Shown here: positions 24,501-34,278 of the stretch, in pieces | Numbering within the stretch: the first letter of the stretch is position 1 | Layout of the letters: every line of letters begins with the position of its first letter | Assembly: GCA_963969285.1 (NCBI GenBank) | Contig: OZ017738.1 | Span: forward strand, 391,753,625 to 391,817,624 | Direction of reading: 5' to 3' | Length of the DNA stretch: 64,000 nt | From: Odontomyia ornata | Lineage: Eukaryota > Arthropoda > Insecta > Diptera > Stratiomyidae | Notes under the pieces: model-generated | Told to the model about the DNA's origin: nothing | What the model saw: only the letters and a program-made list of their open reading frames with translations | The model's database searches: none | Position numbers and translations under genes: made by a program

Positions 24501-24609
24501 TTATTCCAAAACGAAATGATTCAAATGACCGAATCATTTGCTTCGGTCACTAAAACGGAATGACTCGAATATACTGAGTCACCGAAATGAACGATTTTCC
24601 CCATCACTA
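21580..24609 (+). mobile_element. hAT transposon inside the gypsy-A 5' LTR
   Basis: Bounded by TAGTGATGTG on the left and CCCATCACTA on the right (short inverted repeats of the TAGTGATG type). It is flanked by the perfect 8-bp duplication ATACCCAT at 21572-21579 and 24610-24617, the standard hAT hallmark. Both ends are rich in ATGACTCG / GACTCAT-type repeats (21600-21700 and 24535-24590), which would suit subterminal transposase-binding sites. One transposase pseudogene lies between. Confidence 0.93.
22345..24220 (+). pseudogene. hAT transposase, BED-finger type, broken
   Basis: A cut-and-paste transposase. Start chosen at ATG 22345, just ahead of the BED zinc finger (AVWNCFSEF, KCGFC, NLFRHLVTKHPG: the C2-H2 ligands are all present). 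The catalytic domain begins VSLTTDGWTSS at about 22890. A frameshift near 22960 and a TAA at about 23043 break it. The frame then continues with VVSDNAANIVAAI, IPCFAHTLNLIVQ, DISTRWNSTYMM and, at the C terminus, the hAT dimerisation block (WWSQKKLLYPKL, ATSVPCERNFSKA, LTDRRNRIS), ending near 24218. Only two visible lesions in about 625 codons, so it died fairly recently compared with its neighbours. Confidence 0.9.
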
Positions 24610-24617
24610 ATACCCAT

Positions 24618-24675
24618 TATACTACGACTGAACATATTAGCACTGTTTTATTTACTTCAAATTGCACATCCCACA
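24618..24675 (+). repeat. gypsy-A 5' LTR, inner part
   Basis: Continues the LTR after the hAT element: TATACTACGACTGAACATATTAG through CATCCCACA, matching 28733-28790 of the 3' LTR. Confidence 0.9.
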
Positions 24676-24678
24676 TAA

Positions 24679-24696
24679 TTTGGGGGCTCAACCGGA
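24679..24696 (+). promoter_or_regulatory. Putative primer binding site of gypsy-A
   Basis: TTTGGGGGCTCAACCGG lies three bases inside the 5' LTR. Gypsy-B has TTTGGGGGCTCAACCG at the same offset, which supports its role. The tRNA used was not identified with confidence. Confidence 0.6.
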
Positions 24697-25090
24697 ATTG
24701 GAATCAATAAAGATTTGGAATCATCTAAGTTTAGAATCATTTACAATTTGACCGGCAACAGTGATTTCTAAATAATAAAAGTGACTGGAAACTGAAAATT
24801 GCATTGGGTTGGTTAGTGAGTGACTGCAAATTACATATCAATAAAAAGTGTACAAAACGCGTAACAAGATATAACCTATGATACTGATAGTGAAAATTAA
24901 CGGTATCGTCCAGTTAACTTCAACAGTTCATTTCATGCTGCATAACAGTACCAACATATAAACAGCAAATTAGCAAAGTTGATATATCAACACGGATACG
25001 GTTCGGTGCGGGTATAAGGCTTATTTAAAGTATATTCCTTGATTAGAAATGAGCGGAAAAAGGAATAAAAATTGACAGAACAGGCACTCG

Positions 25091-25810
25091 TTGGTAGATT
25101 TTGACTCTGGCGTGGATGGAACTTCGGCACGATGGACTCATATACAAAGAGAAATGTCTGTAAAATGCAGTTACACCGACTTCGAAAATATCCTACGTAA
25201 ATTTTCCGGCGACGAAACAATGAGTGTTAAGAAATGGATTTTTGAGTTCGAGCAATTTTTGAATTCCCTTCGGTTGGGGTGAAATACAAAAGTTTAAATT
25301 TTGTAAACGATCATTGACGGGAGCAGCCAAGATTTTTGCGGATTGCGACGCTAAGCCACTTACATACCCGGAGCTGAAAAGTGCATTGACTCAAGAATTC
25401 CAATCGAAAAAAATCTAGCGCAAACGTCCACAGCAAGCTCATGGAAAGAAAAAAGAAAACTGATGAAACGCTCGGCGAATATTTGTATCATATGATTGAC
25501 CTTGCGTCACAAGCTGATGTAGAGGAGATTTCCATAACTGACTATGTCATACCCGGAATAAAAGATTACGTGAGTAACAAAAGTGTTCTTTATGGTGCAA
25601 AAACAATTAAAGAATTTAAGGAAAAGCTTGAAATATACGAAAAAACTAGAAACGAGAATAGTAAATACGTCAACATTAAAAGTAACGAAGGAGAAAGACA
25701 GTCTGAAAAAGAACCAACAAAGAGAAATGAAAAAACAAAACCGAAGCGATATTGCTTTAACTGTGGATTGGTGGATCACGAGTTCCATTCTTGCCCAAAC
25801 AAGGAAATAA
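25091..25810 (+). pseudogene. gypsy-A gag with CCHC knuckle
   Basis: Structural protein of the particle. The capsid part reads RKFSGDETMSVKKWIFEFEQ (25195-25255), a typical FxGDDxxSVKxW motif. A frameshift follows, then KKTDETLGEYLYHMI at about 25455 and VIPGI. The nucleocapsid ends in one zinc knuckle, CFNCGLVDHEFHSC, spacing CX2CX4HX4C, at about 25753-25795. At least two frame breaks. The corresponding gypsy-B protein has two knuckles, so one may be lost here. Confidence 0.8.
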
Positions 25811-27183
25811 CGACCGATGACCTACCGATACACAGACCGCCAAGGAGATTCCCACCGATAGAACAAAATATAATACAGAATCAAATCAAGGAGTGGTTAG
25901 AAAAGGGCATTATCCTAGAAAGTAGTTCTGATTATGTAAGTCAAGTAGTTCTAGTAAAGAAAAAGACGGAACACACCGATTATGTGTTGATTACTGGGGT
26001 ATCAATTAAAAAATCCACAAGGATCGATATCCTTTACCTATCATAGAAGATCGGGTGAACAAGTTACAGAATTCTAAGTTTTTCACCACCCTCGACTTAG
26101 AAAACGGGTTTTTTCATGTGACGGTGGAAGAATTCAACAGAAAATATACTGCATTCGTGACCAGTAGTGGACAATATGAATTTATTCGAGTTCCATTTGG
26201 TCTCTGCAATTCTCCTTCAGTGTTTCAGAAGTACATAAATTAAGTGTTGAGAAATCTAGTTAACGAAGGCATTGTACTCGTAATTATATATTTGGATGAC
26301 ATCGTGATACCATAAGCTACAATCGAGGAAGGGGTAGAAAGACTCCAGCAGGTGCTGAAAGTGGCTGCCAGAAATGGATTAAAGTTTAAATGGTCAAAAT
26401 GCACGATATTGCAGAATGAAATCGAGTACTTAGGGTACCAAGTCAGAAGTGGTCACATATCTCCATTAGCGAGGAAGACGAAGGCTATAATGAATTTCCC
26501 GATCCCCACGACGATGAAACAGATGTAGGGCTTCTTAGGACTGGCAAGCTACTTTAGGAAATTTATGTGCAACTTCGCAATCAAAGCTAAGCATCTTAGT
26601 GAATTATTGAAGAAAGGGAGTGATTACATTCTAGAACGAAAACACCTCGAAGCAATAAGAGAATTGAAAGAAGCGCTCGTCAGCAAACCAGTATTGAAAA
26701 CTTTTAAATACGGAATGGAAACAGAGTTACACACAGATGCTTCCAGAGAAGGATACGGAGCGGTTCTTTTACAAAGAAGCAACGACGACGGTGCCCTACA
26801 CCCAGTTTATTTTATGAGTAAGAATACCACGGATGCGGAAAAGCGATATTGCAGCTACGAACTGGAAGTGTTAGCGGTGGTTGAAGTAGTTAAAAAGTTC
26901 AGAGTATATCTCCTTGGACAGCGATTCAAACTAGTGACCGACTGTAAGGTATTCGAATTTACATTAAAAAGAAAGATCTAGCGACACGAGTCGCTCGGTG
27001 GGTGGGCTCCTAGAAGAATTTGATTATAACGTGGGGCACAGAAGTGCAAATCAAATGAATAATGTAGATGCTCTCAGCCGCAGCCCCATTAGCATGTGCA
27101 AAAGCAGTAAAAATGATGGTCCTTTAAAGAAACTAAGAAAAACCCAAGAAAATGACGACAGACTGCGAGATCTTGAAAGATAA
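25811..27183 (+). pseudogene. gypsy-A reverse transcriptase and RNase H, protease missing
   Basis: RT lead-in QNQIKEWLEKGIILESSSDY begins only about 70 bases after the zinc knuckle, so the protease present in gypsy-B (about 500 bases) is absent. RT motifs: FFTTLDLENGFFHV at about 26080, YEFIRVPFGLCNSPSVFQKY, TAA at about 26240, then IIYLDDIVI with YLDD intact (about 26285). The connection FLGLASYFRKF follows a TAG at about 26526. RNase H reads TELHTDASREGYGAVLL, YCSYELEVLAVVE and YLLGQRFKLVTDC. Further stops lie near 26980. At least five lesions. Confidence 0.88.
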
Positions 27184-28310
27184 ACCCTATCGAGACTACG
27201 TTCTTCATTATAATATACTTTGTAAAAACGTAAATAATAAACTATTGTTTGTAGTTCCAGATACAATGATTACAGAAACCATCAAGAAGACGCACGAAGA
27301 GGGCCACTTTCATGCAAGAAAGATGCGAGATATTCTGGACAAGGAATACTTTATACGAAACGTCTCTAAGAGGATAGAGAATCAAATACAAGGTTGTGTT
27401 AGGTGCATACTTGCAGAAAGGAAAAGAGAAAAAGCGGAGAGCTACCTCCGAAAGGTGACCAGCCATTGCAGACATTCCACATCGACCACTTTGGCCCGAT
27501 GCAAAACACAAAAAAGAATTATCGGTATATGTTCGCTATAATAGACGAGTTCAAGAAATATTCCTGGTTGTTTCCCATTAAAACAGTAAAAACAGAAGAT
27601 GTAATCCAGAAAATCAAAACATTGCCGAAACTTCTGGGTACGGAGGCGCATTTACTTCAACAAAATTTAGAGAATACTGTAAAGAACACGACATTCAACT
27701 AATCTATACTACAGTAGGTGTCCCGAGGGGTAACGGTCAGGTCGAGCGACTCCATTCCACAGTAATCGCAGCATTAGACGCAGCATTAACGAAATTGTCG
27801 ATGGATCAGCCCAAGAAGTGGTACAAGTTTTTGAAGCCTCTACAGCAAACTCTGAACTCGACCTTTCAAAGAGCGATACAAACAACACCATTTCGCCTAT
27901 TAACTGAAATCGAGATGAAGGCCAATACAGAAACTAGAATTATGGAGGTCATAGAAGAGGAGTGGAGGAAGCAGTTTGAAGACAACAAAGACGATATTAG
28001 ACAACAAGCGATGAGCGATGTTGATGCAATGCAGAGGGAAAACAAAAAATACAACGATAAGCGATGAAACAAGGCCAGAAAATTTAAAATTGGAGATTTA
28101 GTTGCAATGGAAGGAAGCAGTTCGGTTCGGGGTTGAAAATTCGTCCTAAATTTCTAGGTCCATACAGGATTAAAGCAGTATAGGCGTTTGACCAATACAA
28201 ACTGGCAAAAGAAGGCAATCACGAGGGTCCAAATAGAAGTAATGAAGCGGACCTGATAGACGATGCTGAAGATGTGGAAGATAACGAAGATGACGTGAGA
28301 CGAGACTAGC
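27152..28310 (+). pseudogene. gypsy-A integrase, broken
   Basis: Would insert element DNA. The HHCC zinc domain is visible (HEEGHFHARKMRDIL then CVRCIL, about 27288-27410). The core begins TFHIDHFGPM with the first catalytic Asp. At the second site the frame reads SGYGGAFTS, so Gly stands where Asp is usual (27636-27638). The third site keeps Glu in PRGNGQVERLH. A C-terminal domain (KIGDLVAMEGSS) follows after a TGA at 28065. At least three frameshifts. The Asp-to-Gly reading lies just after a frameshift and should be treated with some care. Confidence 0.82.
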
Positions 28311-28416
28311 GAATTTTAACAGATGACGTAGAGGATGTGACAAATAACGATGAAGATACATTTAGTGGCAGAAATCCTTCATCAGAGGCTGATGAATGAT
28401 CAGGAAAGGCCGAGTG

Positions 28417-28790
28417 TGGGAATGAGTAAACATAAGCTCATCATAGCCAGCGTCAGCTGTGTTCCTCAATCTACACTTATATCATACAACTTCGCAATAT
28501 TAACTTGTTGCGTATTAATTTGTTACAATTACTTTCCGAGTCTTACTTGTAATGAAACTAACCGTAATGTACATACATCGTATCAATTGGATGCAGTCAC
28601 TCAAGATCGCTTTCTTGCCTTTTGACCGTGGACGTGGACACATCAATTCGTTAAGTACTAGAACTCGTTAAATCATTTATATTTCTTGTTTTATAACCAT
28701 TATATTTTATACCCATTTTATTTTATAACTATTATACTACGATTAAACATATTAGCACTGTTTTATTTACCTCAAATTCCACATCCCACA
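28417..28790 (+). repeat. gypsy-A 3' LTR
   Basis: 374 bp, TGGGAATGAG to CATCCCACA, preceded by the purine-rich CAGGAAAGGCCGAG that can serve as polypurine tract. It has one TACTAGAACTC unit where the 5' LTR has two, and an extra TTTATTTTATAACTA-type duplication near 28715. Confidence 0.92.
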
Positions 28791-28794
28791 TATG

Positions 28795-30431
28795 CCATAT
28801 GCGTGGAATGAAGCCCTCTTAGCATGACACAAATTGGACCATATTGGTAGGCGTACATCATTAAAAAAATCTTCAATATAATGTTTATTTTTACAAAATA
28901 AGTCATGATACTTTTGAAAATAATAGAATAAATATGTTGCCAGTAACTGTTAGATTTTCCAACAAAAAAAATTGAAATAATGCAATAAAGTAGTCTGCAT
29001 AGTGTTGTGGTTAAAGTACTCACTGCGCACTGTTGATTACAACTAGATTTGTTTCGAGTTATTCTTCGGACGGACTATAAGCCCGCTCAGTTATGATACG
29101 TACTGGTTTATAAAGCAGTAGCGTACCGTAGGTGAAGTGGGGGTAGCGGTGGCGGTCCGCCCAGGCCCCGCATTGGCATAGGCCCCAAATATGAGAAATT
29201 GGCCACCGAACGTGAAATCATATTTTTTCTTATTAAAAATCACTTCTAATAGTGAAAATGATTTAGATTTGCGTAATTATTTCCCAATTGATTAACTCAA
29301 ATTCAATCAGCATTTGCCACCATGACCAAAAACAACCCTTTATCACGTACAACCCTTCTCCTTCATCTGGAGAAACAAATTTTGTCGCCCACCTAGAAAG
29401 CGTTACTAGTTCACAATAGTCCAAGTTGTCAAGTCGTAAACTATATTGATTTGCATTCTTGTTGCTGTGAAATAATTAGTTACGTTTTCAAGCTGTTAAC
29501 TAATCAACTTAAGTACATATGTAAGTAATTTAAATGTATAATAAAAGTGCATGATAGCACAACAAAAACATGATCAATGAATTGGACGCTTGAACGTAAG
29601 ACTGCGTGTGCGGTACTGTATCCCTGATCATTATTGTACACACATGAGTAAACTATCTAAGCCGGCAACAAACTGCTTCTGTAGCGCTGTGACTGAAGGC
29701 TGTGACTCTAGTTCGCTGAAATACGGGTTCGACTCCCATAATATGCAACGATAGCTTTTTCAATTCTAACTGCAAAATTGTGTGTGGGCTTTATCGGTTT
29801 TAAAAACATGACATTATTTCTTCCCAAAACAGGGCAACTTACTTAGTCTTTTAGTTTTTAGCAAGTCAAATTTGCCATTGAGCTTTACATAGTCACGTAC
29901 TCCTTAAAACATTAAACGACTATGCAACAGCTGCCCGAAACAAGTTTTTATGATCTTTTCAATATAAATTCAAAAATCAATGAAATTCGTTAAAATGCCA
30001 CTGTAATATCTAGCCAATACATTAAACATCGGGGGTGGTTTGTGCATCAAAGATTCTGCTAAAAATTGTGAATATATTTGAAAACATACAAAAATTCCAA
30101 GTTAATTGCATGATTTAAAATCATTCTCTAACTAATGTAAATATTTCAGATTGTATGAGGATTTTTTACTTCCAAACATTCAGTGGCCCCATTATTTCCT
30201 ACCGTCTTAATGATCTTTACTGGGCAGCACTATCAAAGTGAAACGGTCCTTTCTCATTTATTAATTGCATAATTCAATGGGAGAATATACGTTAAGCCTT
30301 AGCTTCTTCAAAACTTTTTAGTTTCCGGACCGTTTTCACCTCGGGGTAATATTTTAGAACAAAAATTTTTTAATTTCCTTTTTTGTGTGAATTATAGTTT
30401 TTATTCCCTCATACACACGTTTCAGAAGGTA
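28795..30431. other. Unassigned AT-rich stretch
   Basis: No coding frame or terminal repeats recognised. A tRNA-like B-box (GGGTTCGACTCCC, 29725-29737) and a weaker TTTCGAGTTATTC at 29053-29065 suggest relics of tRNA-derived SINEs but no folded tRNA could be supported. Confidence 0.4.
29680..29760 (+). repeat. Possible tRNA-derived SINE relic (B-box)
   Basis: GGGTTCGACTCCC at 29725-29737 matches the RNA polymerase III B-box exactly. A weak A-box-like TAGCGCTGTGACTG lies about 50 bases upstream. No acceptor stem pairs around it, so a working tRNA is unlikely. A chance match cannot be excluded. Confidence 0.25.
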
Positions 30432-31736
30432 CAGGGTTATCCATTTCGTGGTTGTAAAAGTATAACCCTGCCAGTTGACATCTGTCAGAATTAAATGTCA
30501 TCCAAAGTGTGTTTTTTTTTTTTAGTTGAAAGTTTGCCATTTGAAAATATGGATCGTTTAACAGTCGAAGAATACGTTAAAATTATTAAATTTTATTATC
30601 AAAATGGTGATTCTGCTGTATCAACATTCAAGGCTTTACGAACCGATTACGGTGGACATAATCGACCTACACAGCAAACAATTTCAAACACAGTGAGAAA
30701 ATTTGAAGGGGCTGGATCGGTTATTGATATTGCAAGGCCTGTGCATTATCGCAACATTCGTTCTGCTGAAAATATCGCTGTCGTTGCTCAAAGTGTGGAG
30801 GAAGACCCGAATTTGTCGATTCCTCGACGTGCTCAATATTTGGGCTTGTCTTGCGGCTCATTGTGGCGGATTTTGCATTTGAGCTTGCATTCCTATCCAT
30901 ACAAAATCCAACTCACTCATGAACTTAAGCCTCAAGACCATACACAACGCAGAAAGGATGCGAATTGGGTGATTGAACAAGAAGCCATTGATAACGATTT
31001 TTCGAACAAAATTTTCTTTAGTGATGAGGCTCATTTTTTGCTCAGTGGGTACGTAAATAAACAGGATTGCCGCATATGGGGCTCTCAAAGTCCTCAGGTA
31101 ATCGCAGAAAGGCCCTTGCATCCGGAAAAAGTGACCGTTTGGTGTGCATTATGGTCTGGTGGTGTTATTGGCCCGTATTTTTTTGAAAACGATCAAGGAA
31201 AAGCCATTACAGTCAATTTTGACCGCTATGGACGGATGTTAACGGATTATTTTTGGAGAGAAATTGAAGATTATGATCTGGAGAACATGTGGTTTCAACA
31301 GGACGGAGCCACAAGCCACACAACACAGGCTAATCGAGCACTTCTGCAAGAGAAATTTCCAGGACGGGTAATTTCGAGATTGAGTGATGTCAATTGGCCC
31401 GCAAAACCCTGCGACCTAACACCTTTGGATTTCTTTTTATGGGGCTATGCGAAAGATCGTGTTTACGCGAATCCTCAAAATCTTGAGTAATTGAAAACCA
31501 ATATTCGTGAAGTTATGGCCGAGATATTGCTGGAAATGTGCCGAAAAGTCATTGAAAATTACCTCAATAGGATTGAGGCCTGTAAGAGGCCCCGTAGAGA
31601 TCATTTAAATGATGTTGTATTTCACGTATAATGGCAAAGTACAATCTTTATATTGAATAAAAAATTTTGTTTTCAGTTGAATATTTTATGTGTTTTCTTT
31701 AGCTTTACTTTCCCAAGCGTAAAATGGATAACCCTA
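30432..31736 (+). mobile_element. rosa-like DD41D Tc1/mariner-superfamily transposon, nearly complete
   Basis: 1305 bp, flanked by TA on both sides (30430-30431 and 31737-31738). Left end CAGGGTTATCCATTTCG, right end (reverse complement) TAGGGTTATCCATTTTACG. It holds one transposase frame with a single stop. A second inverted copy of the tip (ATAACCCTG at about 30462-30470) lets the left end fold on itself. Confidence 0.93.
30549..31631 (+). pseudogene. rosa-like DD41D transposase, one in-frame stop
   Basis: Cut-and-paste transposase of 360 codons. Start chosen at ATG 30549 (MDRLTVEEYVKIIKFYYQNG), which matches the start of related transposases such as MERYTLHQRIEIIKI at 61.6 kb; an in-frame ATG at 30495 is probably leader. 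An N-terminal paired-type helix-turn-helix region is followed by the catalytic core: IFFSDEAHF (first Asp), WFQQDGATSHTT (second Asp) and CDLTPLDFFLWGY (third Asp). There are 41 residues between the second and third, which defines DD41D and the rosa group. The only lesion seen is TAA at codon 314 (31488-31490), where a Gln codon is likely. The frame then runs on to TAA at 31629. All three catalytic residues are kept. Confidence 0.92.
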
Positions 31737-31749
31737 TACTTCCTTCCTT

Positions 31750-32246
31750 CCTCAGTGAACAAATTACTTTCTGAATTTACTTTTACACTCTCTACTTTTT
31801 GAAAAAAGAAGCTGAAAACTACCAAATCGGCAAAAAGAGACAATGCGATCTTAAATTCACAGTGGCCAAGCATGTGGTTGAAACGAACCAAGCAATAAGC
31901 AACAACAACATTAGAGTCATCAAAGGGTGATAAATCAGCGGATATTGAACCCATATGAAAGCCTACACATCAGCCGGATAGAAAAGCAAAAAAGGATTCT
32001 TTAATGACCTTTAGAAACAAAAATAAATATTGGCTTAGGATTACCTCGATTAAGTAATGAACGTAATTAGCTATTGTAAAATTTGCCCTAAAAATTGATT
32101 ACTAGGGAAAGAAGTAAAATAGGTATAAGATTATCAGCTTTTAGCTAAAGCAATTAAAGGATAGTTAAATTTGGCTTTTCAAAAAGTAGAAAGTTTAAAA
32201 GTAAATGTAAGAATCGCTAATTCACAAGCTAATTTGTTCACTGAGG
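31750..32246. mobile_element. Inverted-repeat element (MITE- or foldback-like), 497 bp
   Basis: Left arm 31750-31806 starts CCTCAGTGAACAAATTA and includes TTTACTTTTACACTCTCTAC. The right arm (32176-32246), read in reverse, starts CCTCAGTGAACAAATTA and includes TTTACTTTTAAACTTTCTAC, with about 14 extra bases in the middle. No coding capacity. No clear target duplication was seen. It lies only 13 bp from the rosa-like element. Confidence 0.7.
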
Positions 32247-32620
32247 CAGAAAGCAAGTACGCATGAGAAAATAAAAACTATGATTCACCCAAAAAAGGAA
32301 ATAAAATTTTTTGTCTTAGCTTCTGGTTTGAAAAGTTTTCAGCAGTTCTTTTTTCAAACGTCTTCTATGTACAGAAAAATGCACCAAGGAACTTCAAAAG
32401 GACTTAATTTCTGAAAAGCCTTTATTTGAGGTATCATTGTTAAAGTCAATGAAAGTCGGAATGACCCTGAATTTGTAATTAATTTTTTAGGTTTCGTCAG
32501 TGCGTCACAGCAAGGGGCAATTTTAAGGGGCCTTTCTGTATACGAAAAAGAATGTTGTAGGAAATTGTATGAGCAAAAATGTCCTTAAAGGACAATTTAG
32601 GGCTGGGCAACACTGGGGTA
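32247..32620. other. Unassigned interval
   Basis: 374 bases without recognisable coding or repeat structure, ahead of the Osvaldo-like fragment. Confidence 0.4.
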
Positions 32621-32624
32621 GATG

Positions 32625-33350
32625 TTATTGCTTGTTTAAGCTCTTTAAATGCTTTTCGGCTGTGCTGGGTTCAGACGGCCTTTCCATTCCGCAGCATATT
32701 AATCCGAGGAGGTGACAACATAGCATAGTCTCAAAGAAAACTTCGATACTAACCACAAACCCCAAAAATCGTTGCAGCTGCTTCACGGTTTTGGGCAGTG
32801 AGAATTCAGAGAAGGCGTGGGTTCGGTCGGGATCAGTCACGACAGTTCTGTGACCAGATTATTTGACCCGTTTCATGACAAACTGGCTCTTTCCCATGTT
32901 TGTAGTGAGTCCTGCCTTATGAATGTGTAGGGTGACTTCCTGGAGTAATGTAACGCTTTCTGTAAACGTTTCGGTGATCAACAGCAGATCATCAAAATAT
33001 ACAAATACCTGATGTTGTAGATGCGGTGGTATGACCTTTTTCATTAAGCGGCACATCGTCTGCTATACATTGCATAACCCAAAGGCCATAGTCACGCACT
33101 GATAGAGTGATCTTTCTGATATGGTGAATGTGGTTTTGTCTCTGGATGATTCTTCTAGCAGTATTGGTATGCTATTTCTAAGGTCAATGGTATGGGAAAC
33201 AAATGTGGTGCGTCCCAGACTTTCCTGTGTGTAGGTTGGGGAAGCTCCTATGGCTGCTTCCAAGCGTTGCTGTTGAATAGGGTTCAGCTCATGTTGGTTA
33301 GGGAGAGAAGTGAGTTTTTTTATATGGTTAGTGGGGAAATGTGAATCCAA
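32625..33350 (-). pseudogene. Osvaldo-like reverse transcriptase, broken
   Basis: Runs from the linker (LPNQHELNPIQQQRLEAAI) through the palm. The catalytic box is FVYFDDLLLI, with Phe for the usual Leu or Met but both Asp kept (about 32990). It continues to the connection segment (LQRFLGFVVS near 32755). Stops occur after GLCNV (33063) and after FVMKRVK (32859), and a frameshift follows. The RNase H that should come next is absent. The family call is strong because several long motifs line up. Confidence 0.85.
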
Positions 33351-33605
33351 ACGCCTTCTACGGCAGCTCGTGGACCTCCGTCAATTTGGAGTTGCTAATA
33401 CCAGTATGGTTTGCCAGAATGGTTGCATCTCAGATGCCTAGTACAATCTTTGGTGGAGATGGAAAATTTCCAGAAAGCCCCGCTCTGATATGGGCCTAAC
33501 AGAGTACTCCATCAAGCAGCACAGGGTTTTATAATTATTGGCCAATGTCTCATGTGTCAGTTGACACCGACTACGGAACTTCTGTTTCTCTACAAATTAC
33601 CAAAA

Positions 33606-33836
33606 CTAACGCTGAACGTGGCCCACAAACAATGGCTGAGTGTATCTAGCTACAATTCGTAGGAGTCGTAGATCTCCTCCGAGATTAACGGCAGGTATAT
33701 ACTCTACTCTGCTTAGGAAAGCTCGAAATGTGACTGGATTATCTTGACTAGAAAAAAGCAACTTCCAGCAAGCAATCGCAGCCGGTACCTTTGATGCGGG
33801 ATGCGGGTCTGCATTGCTCCCATAAGTTGGGAGCAA
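33606..33836 (-). pseudogene. Osvaldo-like gag remnant
   Basis: A 76-codon minus-strand frame (FRAFLSRVEYIPAVNLGGDL and so on) sits just upstream of the RT in element order, where the end of gag is expected. No zinc knuckle is visible. A perfect hairpin at 33807-33843 overlaps its upstream end. Assignment is by position only. Confidence 0.35.
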
Positions 33837-33843
33837 TGCAGAC
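33807..33843. repeat. Perfect 16-bp hairpin
   Basis: GTCTGCATTGCTCCCA (33807-33822), five-base loop TAAGT, exact reverse complement TGGGAGCAATGCAGAC (33828-33843). It lies in decayed gag sequence and looks like a snap-back duplication. Confidence 0.9.
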
Positions 33844-34278
33844 TAAACTGGTTGTTGATTAACACGCATGTCGAATCGGCGATCTCCTATATTGTGTTGA
33901 GCGGGAAATTTGGCGCACACCAAGGCATCGTATGAGTCATAATACCTAGATGGTTTGTAGATTCCGGTGGCATAGTCTCTATTCCTTGTGGTTATGACCT
34001 CCAAAACATCAGACCCTATAAATGTTTTGAGAAAACTTCCATTGGCCCACCAACTCTAGACGAAGTTTGTTTCACCATAAAAGCTCAACAGAATAATAAA
34101 GCGCAGGGCATCGACGAGGTTCCAGTAAAGCTCATCAAATATGGTAGCAGCAGTGTTGGAAAAGCTATTCACAAAGTCATCCAGCACATTTGGCTACAAG
34201 CACATATGCCAATTGAGTGAAGCCAATTAATTATATTGACTATCTACAAAAAGGTGACAAGCTACAGTGCGAAAACTA

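Larger units (their letters stand above)
21214..28790 (+). mobile_element. gypsy-A, mdg3/blastopia-like Ty3/gypsy element with both LTRs
   Basis: Full-length but dead LTR retrotransposon. LTRs begin TGG(A/G)A and end CCCACA. The flanks carry a TATG target duplication (21210-21213 and 28791-28794). Between them come gag, a CCHC knuckle, RT, RNase H and integrase in gypsy order. The 5' LTR is split by a hAT element. The protease segment is missing, and the LTRs differ by many bases and by indels, so insertion is old. Gag and pol resemble gypsy-B of this window, and both share the primer-site-like TTTGGGGGCTCAACCG. Confidence 0.9.
32621..33860 (-). mobile_element. Osvaldo/Ulysses-like gypsy fragment
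   Basis: Minus-strand gag end and RT of a Ty3/gypsy element. The RT has the wording of the Osvaldo group: FTISERSLYQCVTMAFGLCN, LMKKVIPPHLQHQVFVYFDD, KAGLTTNMGKSQF, and FSEFSLPKTVKQLQRFLGFV. No LTR, protease motif, RNase H or integrase is left. It belongs to a different gypsy lineage from gypsy-1, A and B. Confidence 0.8.

Noticed and set aside
21214..28790. An envelope-bearing (errantivirus-like) element
   Set aside because: The space between integrase and the 3' LTR is only about 100 bases, with no env-like frame.
29680..29760. A functional tRNA gene
   Set aside because: Only the B-box matches; no acceptor, D or anticodon stems could be paired.
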